From: Photobacterium sp. Ph5
GTDB taxonomy: Bacteria > Pseudomonadota > Gammaproteobacteria > Enterobacterales > Vibrionaceae
Reading direction: 5' to 3'
Assembly: GCF_022129445.1 (NCBI RefSeq)
Contig: NZ_JADQAQ010000027.1
Location: 1-61,516 of the forward strand
DNA length: 61,516 bases
Under the pieces are notes generated by a model. The model worked only from the letters and a program-made list of their open reading frames with translations, was not told where the DNA came from and ran no database searches. A program made the translations under genes and the position numbers. Position 1 is the stretch's first letter, and each line of letters starts with the position of its first letter. Below are positions 55,129-61,516 of this stretch, piece by piece.

Positions 55129-55584
55129 CTAGCTACGGCCTGAATGACCAAATCCACCTTCACCACGATCTGTGCTATCGAAATCATCAACAATATTAAA
55201 CTGCGCTTGTACCACAGGTAAGAAAACCAGCTGAGCAATACGATCACCCGGTTCAATAGTAAATGTGGTTTCACCTCGGTTCCACACCGACACCATTAAT
55301 TGACCTTGGTAATCAGAGTCAATAAGGCCAACAAGGTTTCCTAAAACAATGCCGTGTTTATGACCAAGGCCTGAGCGAGGCAGGATGGTTGCCGCAAGAT
55401 TTGAATCGCCAATATGGATCGCAAGACCTGTGGGTACAAGATGGGTCTCACCCGGTGCAACGGTTAATACTTCATCTAAACAAGCGCGTAAATCTAAACC
55501 TGCAGAACCTTCGGTTGCATACGCTGGTAGTGGGAATTCATTGCCGACGCGTGGGTCAAGAATTTTCAGATCAATACTATTCAT
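55129..55584 (-). CDS. dut: dUTP diphosphatase
   Basis: A 151-residue trimeric dUTPase that hydrolyses dUTP to dUMP. Motifs: GSAGLDLRA (1), PRSGLG (2), GLIDSDYQG (3), PGDRIAQLV (4) and [10 protein letters not shown] (5, the C-terminal arm that closes the site). It starts eight bases after coaBC, one operon. Confidence 0.96.
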   Translation of the reverse strand: MNSIDLKILDPRVGNEFPLPAYATEGSAGLDLRACLDEVLTVAPGETHLVPTGLAIHIGDSNLAATILPRSGLGHKHGIVLGNLVGLIDSDYQGQLMVSVWNRGETTFTIEPGDRIAQLVFLPVVQAQFNIVDDFDSTDRGEGGFGHSGRS

Positions 55585-55592
55585 ATTTCGCT

Positions 55593-56807
55593 CTATTGTT
55601 TCGCTTGTTGGTAAAGATTAATAATTTCATTGATCAATTGCAGACCAAGCTCTGATTTGGCTGCAAGAGGTAGTGCTTTATCACCGTTAGACCAGTAAAG
55701 GTGTAGCGCGTTGTTATCACTATTAAAGCCTTGGTCTTGTACCGAGACATCGTTAGCACAAATCATATCAAGGTTTTTCTTTGTCAGCTTACCACGTGCA
55801 TATTGCTCAACATCTTGTGTTTCCGCAGCAAACCCAACCGTAAATGGGCGGTTTTCTGTTAAGGCCGCTACGCTGGCAACAATATCTGGATTTTTCACTA
55901 ACTGGATCACCATGTCATCATTGCCGTCTTGTTTTTTCATCTTTTGAGTTGCGAGATGAGCTGGACGGAAATCTGCAACGGCGGCACAAGCAATAAAAAT
56001 GTGGTGATTAACGGCATGTTCAAGTGCCGCTTGATGCATCTCTTGGGCACTACTGACATTAATACGCGTCACCCCATCGGGCGTGGTTAAATTTACTGGG
56101 CCGCTGATTAGGGTGACGTTTGCGCCACGCTTTGCTGCTGCTTGAGCAATGGCATAGCCCATTTTTCCTGAGCTGTAGTTACTTAGATAACGTACTGGAT
56201 CAATCGCTTCTCGCGTAGGGCCTGCCGTTACCACAATGTTTAGACCACTAAGGTCTTGTGGTTGAAAAAAGTCTTCGCAGCAATGTACCAGTTGCATCGG
56301 TTCTAGCATACGACCTGGGCCTACATCGCCACAGGCTTGCTCACCACTTGCTGGTCCCCAAATATGGCAGCCGCGACGTTGTAAGGTGGCAATATTCTCT
56401 TGTGTTGCGATATTGCGGTACATTTGTTGATTCATCGCAGGGCTAACAGCGATTGGTGCATCCGTTGCGAGACACAGCGTTGTCAGTAAGTCATTGCCCA
56501 TCCCCGCACTCATTCGTGCAATCAGATCCGCTGTCGCAGGCGCTAAAAGGACTAAATCTGCCCATTTTGCTAACTCAATATGGCCCATAGAGGCTTCTGC
56601 GGAAGGATCTAGCAGGCTATCTGAAATGGGGTGGCCTGACACGGCTTGCATGGTGAGTGGGGTTATAAACTCTTTTGCAGCTGTGGTCATGACAATGCGC
56701 ACTTGTGCCCCTCGTTCAATAAGTCGTCGGGTGAGCTCTGCACATTTGTAAGCAGCGATACCGCCGCTAATGCCGAGAAGAATTTTTTTTCCTGCCAGTG
56801 TTTGCAT
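55593..56807 (-). CDS. coaBC: Phosphopantothenoylcysteine decarboxylase/synthetase CoaBC
   Basis: A 404-residue bifunctional enzyme of CoA synthesis. The CoaC half (about 1-190) is a flavin decarboxylase with GGIAAYK and a catalytic His in [12 protein letters not shown]. The CoaB half (about 191-404) ligates cysteine and has [18 protein letters not shown] and a KKxx-type KLTKKNLD loop. ATG at 56807 is chosen over an upstream start by the family N-terminus ([12 protein letters not shown]). Its pathway partner coaD lies at the window end. Confidence 0.95.
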   Translation of the reverse strand: MQTLAGKKILLGISGGIAAYKCAELTRRLIERGAQVRIVMTTAAKEFITPLTMQAVSGHPISDSLLDPSAEASMGHIELAKWADLVLLAPATADLIARMSAGMGNDLLTTLCLATDAPIAVSPAMNQQMYRNIATQENIATLQRRGCHIWGPASGEQACGDVGPGRMLEPMQLVHCCEDFFQPQDLSGLNIVVTAGPTREAIDPVRYLSNYSSGKMGYAIAQAAAKRGANVTLISGPVNLTTPDGVTRINVSSAQEMHQAALEHAVNHHIFIACAAVADFRPAHLATQKMKKQDGNDDMVIQLVKNPDIVASVAALTENRPFTVGFAAETQDVEQYARGKLTKKNLDMICANDVSVQDQGFNSDNNALHLYWSNGDKALPLAAKSELGLQLINEIINLYQQAKQ

Positions 56808-57040
56808 TAGTCTGCCTGTGTCTTGGGCTATAAAATTGGCAACAAGATACCACCAAAGTAATTTCTGATCATCGATTCGGATCAACTCTGAATTGAATGG
56901 GAAGTTGTGTGTCTCGCATTTTGAGTACTGAAGATTTTATTGATTACTTTTTCGCTGTGACTGTTTTCTAAAAAAGCGTCTTGTTAGGTTGTGATAATAG
57001 CGTCGACTGTTTTGCTAGTGGCATATCAATGGGAGGGGTT

Positions 57041-57715
57041 ATGTCATTAAAGCAATTACCAGCCGCATCACGACCGCGAGAAAAATTATTATCTCATGGC
57101 TCTGATGCATTAACCGATGCTGAATTATTAGCCATTTTTTTACGCACCGGCACTCAAGGAATGAATGCGCTGGAATTGGCGACCCATTTACTGGATGAAT
57201 TTGGATCTCTTCGAGCACTGCTTGGCGCTGAAAAACAGATATTTTGTCAGGTTAAAGGTTTGGGACCGGCAAAATTTGCACAATTGCAGGCAGTTTTAGC
57301 GCTGAATGAACGGTATTTAGAAGAAATTTTAAAAAAAGATGATGTCCTCACAAGCCCGCAAAATACCCGTCGATATTTAGCGCGAAAATTACGTGATAAA
57401 CAGCGTGAAGCCTTTTATATCCTGTTTTTAGATAACCAGCACCGAGTGATCACAGGAGAGGTTTTATTTGAAGGAACGATCGATTGTGCGAGCGTTTATC
57501 CACGTGAAGTTGTAAAAAGATCACTAGAACTTAATGCAGCAGCGCTCATTTTAGCGCATAATCACCCATCAGGCGTCGCTGAACCTAGTCAGGCTGACCG
57601 TCGAATAACGCGCAAAATCAGCGATTCGCTGGCTTTGGTCGATATTCGTGTTCTGGATCATTTTGTTGTTGGTGATGGGGAGATTATTTCTTTCACCGAG
57701 CGTGGTTGGCTATAA
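57041..57715 (+). CDS. radC: RadC family JAB-domain protein
   Basis: A 224-residue protein. An N-terminal helix-hairpin-helix region (about 1-75) precedes a JAB/MPN metalloprotease-like domain with HNHPSG (His173, His175) and S-x2-D in PSQADRR. The original DNA-repair assignment in E. coli was later questioned; the biochemical role is unclear. GGGAGGGG precedes the ATG at 57041. Divergent from coaBC. Confidence 0.92.
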   Translation: MSLKQLPAASRPREKLLSHGSDALTDAELLAIFLRTGTQGMNALELATHLLDEFGSLRALLGAEKQIFCQVKGLGPAKFAQLQAVLALNERYLEEILKKDDVLTSPQNTRRYLARKLRDKQREAFYILFLDNQHRVITGEVLFEGTIDCASVYPREVVKRSLELNAAALILAHNHPSGVAEPSQADRRITRKISDSLALVDIRVLDHFVVGDGEIISFTERGWL

Positions 57716-57762
57716 AATAGCCGATTTTTCGATAAAAAAGTGAGAAAGGATCTGCTCGGGAC

Positions 57763-57791
57763 TTGAGCAACTGGTTTTGACTTAGTATAAT
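57763..57791 (+). promoter_or_regulatory. Promoter of rpmB-rpmG
   Basis: TTGAGC (57763-57768) and TATAAT (57786-57791) are spaced by 17 bases. This sigma-70-type pair leads a transcript of about 90 bases of leader before rpmB. Confidence 0.75.
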
Positions 57792-57887
57792 GCGCGACCT
57801 TTGATAGCTGTGGTTATCTGTGAAAATTATTTTTACAGTGAATTTCTACAGTAGATATCGAGCTGAAACGATTTGGAGAAGACAGTA

Positions 57888-58124
57888 ATGTCCCGAGTAT
57901 GCCAAGTAACTGGTAAGCGTCCTGTAACGGGTAACAACCGTTCACACGCACGTAATGCCACCAAGCGTCGTTTTCTGCCGAACCTGCAAACTCATCGTTT
58001 CTGGGTAGAAAGCGAAAAACGCTTCGTTAAACTACGCCTTTCTGCGAAAGGCATGCGTATCATCGATAAGAAAGGCATTGATGTCGTTCTTGGTGAAATG
58101 CGTGCTCGCGGCGAGAACGTTTAA
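57888..58124 (+). CDS. rpmB: Ribosomal protein L28
   Basis: A 78-residue, very basic 50S protein. [20 protein letters not shown] is the family N-terminus. ATG at 57888 is chosen over a TTG five codons upstream by this match and GGAGAAG. It precedes rpmG by 13 bases. Confidence 0.97.
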   Translation: MSRVCQVTGKRPVTGNNRSHARNATKRRFLPNLQTHRFWVESEKRFVKLRLSAKGMRIIDKKGIDVVLGEMRARGENV

Positions 58125-58137
58125 GAGGATTTGAAGA

Positions 58138-58305
58138 ATGGCTAAAGGCATTCGTGAGAAGATCCGTCTAGTATCATCTGCTGGTACAGGCCACTTCTAC
58201 ACTACCGACAAGAACAAGCGCAACATGCCAGGCAAATTTGAGATCAAGAAATTTGATCCAGTAGTTCGCCAGCACGTGCTTTACAAAGAAGCTAAAATCA
58301 AGTAA
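58138..58305 (+). CDS. rpmG: Ribosomal protein L33
   Basis: A 55-residue basic 50S protein beginning [14 protein letters not shown] and ending LYKEAKIK. It has the [16 protein letters not shown] block. It lacks the four zinc-binding cysteines, so it is the zinc-free type. GAGGATTTGAAGA precedes the ATG. Co-transcribed with rpmB and closed by a terminator. Confidence 0.97.
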   Translation: MAKGIREKIRLVSSAGTGHFYTTDKNKRNMPGKFEIKKFDPVVRQHVLYKEAKIK

Positions 58306-58326
58306 TTGGTTTTATCAATCTTTGAT

Positions 58327-58353
58327 AAAAACCCAGCCTAGCTGGGTTTTTTT
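58327..58353 (+). terminator. Intrinsic terminator of rpmB-rpmG
   Basis: AAAACCCAGC and GCTGGGTTTTTTT flank a 3-base loop, 21 bases after rpmG. Confidence 0.92.
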
Positions 58354-58476
58354 ATATCTATTACTTTTCAATTTAACCTCACTGATTTCTTTTTTGTTAC
58401 TTATTTATCAGCCAATGGTGCAATGAGCTCACCAGTGTTATCTTTATTCTCATTAAGATAAGACAGGAATGGATGA

Positions 58477-58992
58477 ATGCGCTTAACTCGACGCGGCTGG
58501 AATAACATCATCATTATTGGTGTGCTGTGTTTTATCGCGATAATTAAATTGCCAGATTTACTTCGCGAACGATTTGCACCTAAAGAAGCGGTGACACAAA
58601 CTGTTACCGAGCAAGTAAATAATATTCCCAATACTGTTTTTGTCCTCTCGCCAGATCTTTTGATTCAGCAGGTTGTTTTTCCACATTTTACGCTTAAGCA
58701 AAGTAACGGACAGTGGCAAAGCTCGCCTAACTTATCGATTTCAGCCAGTGAGTTAGTACAACGTTGGCAACATCTACAAGGCACAGTGGTGGATGAAGCA
58801 ACAATATCAAAGTTGAGCTTACAGCTACCACCTCCACAAACGATAGAAGTTTGGGGGGAGCAACAAGTAGAACCTATTCGATTAACGGTTTATGCCTTGC
58901 CTAAATTTTGGTTGTTCAATAATGGTCAACAATGGGTTGCTGTGTCTGTTGCTGCGGATTATCTGTTTCCGACGTCTTTATCAAATAACTAA
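58477..58992 (+). CDS. Hypothetical membrane-anchored protein between rpmG and mutM
   Basis: 171 residues, function not recognised. A basic N-terminus (MRLTRRGWNN) precedes one membrane helix (about 9-24); the remaining ~145 residues should be periplasmic. It has no cysteines. The segment PPPQTIEVWGEQQVEPIRLTV looks like a beta-domain. It begins 18 bases before mutM ends that gap (58992 to 59011), so the two are probably co-transcribed. The start is preceded only by a weak GAAT; alternative starts exist nearby. Confidence 0.7.
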   Translation: MRLTRRGWNNIIIIGVLCFIAIIKLPDLLRERFAPKEAVTQTVTEQVNNIPNTVFVLSPDLLIQQVVFPHFTLKQSNGQWQSSPNLSISASELVQRWQHLQGTVVDEATISKLSLQLPPPQTIEVWGEQQVEPIRLTVYALPKFWLFNNGQQWVAVSVAADYLFPTSLSNN

Positions 58993-59010
58993 TAAAAACG
59001 AGATTGAGTC

Positions 59011-59820
59011 ATGCCTGAATTACCAGAAGTAGAAGTGAGCCGGATGGGGATATCTCCTCATGTCATCGATCAAACGGTGAAACAAATCATTATCCGTAAC
59101 CCTCGACTGCGGTGGCCTATTCCTGAAGCGATTAAAGCGATAGAAGGGCAAGTGATTCGTGGGGTGACACGTCGCGCTAAATACTTGCTGTTAGAAACCG
59201 ATGTTGGCTATGCGATTGTGCATTTAGGGATGTCTGGCAGTTTACGCGTTTTACCCGTAGGTACTCCTGTCGAAAAACACGATCACGTTGATTTGGTGCT
59301 CACAAGTGGTGAAGTGCTGCGTTATAACGATCCTAGACGCTTTGGCGCGTGGTTATGGGAAGAGAAAGGGGTAACACACCCTGTGCTTGATAAAATGGGC
59401 CCAGAGCCTCTGAGCGACGATTTTAACGTAGAATATCTACATGAAAAAGCACAGGGAAAACGGACAGCGATAAAACAATTTATTATGGATAATCATGTGG
59501 TTGTTGGCGTGGGTAATATTTATGCTAATGAATCTTTGTTCGCGGCAGGTATTCACCCTAAACGTGCAGCGGGTAAAATCTCACTCGCACGGATGACGAA
59601 GCTGGTGGCACAGATCAAATCTGTTCTAGCATTCGCCATTAAACAGGGCGGTACAACATTAAAAGATTTTAAAAATGCAGACGGTAAACCAGGCTATTTT
59701 GCGCAAGAGTTGCAGGTATATGGCAAGGCAGGTAAACCTTGTCCTAAATGCGGTAAGGCTTTAAGTGAAGCTAAAATCGGTCAACGCGCAACAGTGTTCT
59801 GCAGTGCTTGCCAGAAGTAG
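59011..59820 (+). CDS. mutM: Formamidopyrimidine-DNA glycosylase MutM
   Basis: A 269-residue bifunctional glycosylase/lyase that removes 8-oxoguanine. The N-terminus PELPEVE supplies Pro2 and Glu3 as catalytic residues. The H2TH region has the [13 protein letters not shown] block, and the C-terminal zinc finger is CPKC and CSAC. All motifs are intact. Next to the ribosomal genes as in E. coli. Confidence 0.96.
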   Translation: MPELPEVEVSRMGISPHVIDQTVKQIIIRNPRLRWPIPEAIKAIEGQVIRGVTRRAKYLLLETDVGYAIVHLGMSGSLRVLPVGTPVEKHDHVDLVLTSGEVLRYNDPRRFGAWLWEEKGVTHPVLDKMGPEPLSDDFNVEYLHEKAQGKRTAIKQFIMDNHVVVGVGNIYANESLFAAGIHPKRAAGKISLARMTKLVAQIKSVLAFAIKQGGTTLKDFKNADGKPGYFAQELQVYGKAGKPCPKCGKALSEAKIGQRATVFCSACQK

Positions 59821-59962
59821 GTTCGATAATAATTAACCTAGGTATCATAATTATTGAGTCAGTTGGCTTGGGATTAACCTTTGTTGATTGATCTAAAATG
59901 GTATTATGCCCACAGTATTTAGGTTGAGTAGCGCATAATGAAGCGTTATTGAGGATAGAAAA

Positions 59963-60967
59963 ATGAAATATCTCATCACTGGTGTTGCTGGTTTTATTGG
60001 TAGCGCAATCACCGAACGTTTATGTGCTCAAGGCCATCAAGTCATTGGTATCGATAATCTTAATGATTACTACGATGTATCACTCAAACAAGCGCGTTTA
60101 GCTCGTATTGCTCATCCAAGTTTTACTTTTATTGAATTAGATTTAGCGGATCGTGACGGTATTGCTAACTTATTTGCCGAGCAGCAATTTAACCGTGTTA
60201 TCCATCTAGCGGCACAAGCGGGTGTGCGTTACTCGATTGATAACCCATTAGCCTATGCTGATAGTAACTTAGTTGGACATCTCACGATTTTAGAAGGTTG
60301 TCGCCACAATAAGGTGGAACATCTGGTTTATGCGTCTTCAAGCTCAGTGTATGGCTTAAATCATAAGACACCATTTAATACAGCAGATAGCGTTGATCAT
60401 CCTATTTCACTTTATGCCGCAACAAAAAAATCTAATGAGCTGATGGCACATACCTATTCGCACCTTTATGGTGTTCCGACGACCGGCCTACGTTTCTTTA
60501 CGGTTTATGGGCCATGGGGCCGTCCAGATATGGCATTGTTTAAATTCACCAATGCGATCATGGAAGGTAAAGAGATCGATGTGTATAACCATGGCGATAT
60601 GCGTCGTGATTTCACTTATATCGATGATATCGTTGAAGGTGTGATGCGTATTCAAGATGTGATCCCACAGCCAAATGCTGATTGGACAGTAGAAACTGGC
60701 TCACCAGCAACCAGTTCAGCCCCATACCGAGTGTATAACATCGGTCACGGGAGTCCTGTAAAGCTGATGGATTACATTGAAGCACTAGAAGAAGCGTTAG
60801 GTATTGAGGCGAAGAAAAACTTCATGGACATGCAACCGGGCGATGTTTACATGACGTACGCAGATACAGAAGATTTATTTAAAGCGACAGGTTATAAGCC
60901 TGAAGTGAAAGTTAAAGAAGGTGTAAAAGCCTTTGTTGATTGGTATCGCGAGTTTTATCAAAAGTAA
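59963..60967 (+). CDS. NAD-dependent sugar-nucleotide epimerase, UDP-glucuronate 4-epimerase type
   Basis: A 334-residue extended SDR. GVAGFIG (7-13) binds NAD; the catalytic set is Ser127, Tyr151 (YAATKK) and Lys155. The DNLNDYYDVSLKQARL and GLRFFTVYGPWGRPDMALFKFT segments fit UDP-glucuronate 4-epimerases of capsule and LPS pathways, which make UDP-galacturonate. It stands between mutM and coaD, adjacent genes in E. coli, and probably marks the edge of an envelope-polysaccharide region. Exact substrate is inferred. Confidence 0.85.
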   Translation: MKYLITGVAGFIGSAITERLCAQGHQVIGIDNLNDYYDVSLKQARLARIAHPSFTFIELDLADRDGIANLFAEQQFNRVIHLAAQAGVRYSIDNPLAYADSNLVGHLTILEGCRHNKVEHLVYASSSSVYGLNHKTPFNTADSVDHPISLYAATKKSNELMAHTYSHLYGVPTTGLRFFTVYGPWGRPDMALFKFTNAIMEGKEIDVYNHGDMRRDFTYIDDIVEGVMRIQDVIPQPNADWTVETGSPATSSAPYRVYNIGHGSPVKLMDYIEALEEALGIEAKKNFMDMQPGDVYMTYADTEDLFKATGYKPEVKVKEGVKAFVDWYREFYQK

Positions 60968-60971
60968 TTTT

Positions 60972-60996
60972 AAAAGGCCTAAAATTAGGCCTTTTT
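60972..60996. terminator. Bidirectional terminator, epimerase / coaD
   Basis: AAAAGGCCTAA and TTAGGCCTTTTT around a short loop, between convergent genes and only six bases from the coaD stop. Confidence 0.88.
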
Positions 60997-61001
60997 AATG
61001 T

Positions 61002-61514
<513 letters not shown>

Positions 61515-61516
61515 TA

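Overview
The window reads as a chromosomal segment from a marine gammaproteobacterium of the Vibrionaceae, most likely Photobacterium or a close Vibrio relative. The evidence is gene content and order. Long blocks match the Enterobacteria/Vibrio core chromosome: rsmD-ftsY-ftsE-ftsX-rpoH, glpE-glpG, ubiC-ubiA, plsB|lexA, nfuA-gntX|bioH, tex-greB|ompR-envZ, gmk-rpoZ-spoT-trmH-recG, and yicC|rph-pyrE, slmA-dut-coaBC|radC-rpmB-rpmG-mutM-coaD. Protein lengths and active-site residue numbers agree closely with the E. coli orthologues. The genus is an inference. No rRNA, tRNA, CRISPR array or prophage was seen.

Layout. 1-54: a fragment that looks like the end of an IS50-type insertion sequence, or a sequencing-adapter remnant, at the window edge. 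83-8491: yigL, pldB, rhtB, an EAL-HDOD protein, dps, a patatin phospholipase, a LysR regulator and an AbgT transporter. 8859-13970: a more variable stretch with a short-chain dehydrogenase, an acyltransferase, small membrane or unknown proteins, a 25-residue membrane peptide gene with its own terminator, and a long T-rich gap. 13967-18676: ribosome methylation, protein targeting, division and heat-shock genes. 18677-19225: a non-coding stretch with DnaA boxes and clustered GATC sites. 19226-26032: glpEG, a FliL-like protein, ubiCA, plsB and lexA. 26167-35102: a methyltransferase behind a Fur-box-like sequence, then a complete caa3-type cytochrome oxidase locus (subunits I-III, assembly factors, heme A synthesis) lying between lexA and dinF. 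35218-61484: dinF, a 3D-domain protein, then housekeeping genes for Fe-S, biotin, transcription, osmosensing, stringent response, nucleotide, CoA, DNA repair and ribosome functions, ending with a sugar-nucleotide epimerase and coaD.

How the genes work together. ctaA/ctaB make heme A for the oxidase, and Cox11, SURF1 and an SCO-like protein assemble its metal centres. gmk, rpoZ and spoT link GTP supply, RNA polymerase and (p)ppGpp. ftsY/ftsE/ftsX/rpoH join membrane targeting, division and proteostasis. coaBC and coaD are two steps of CoA synthesis. Visible control sites include two LexA boxes before lexA, a three-quarters-perfect OxyR site before dps, a CRP-like site before the patatin gene and a Fur-like box before the methyltransferase. 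Strong intrinsic terminators close most units.

The observations most worth following are the DnaA-box/GATC cluster between rpoH and glpE, the 25-codon gene at 11873-11950, the oxidase island between lexA and dinF, and the transposon-end-like sequence at the left edge.
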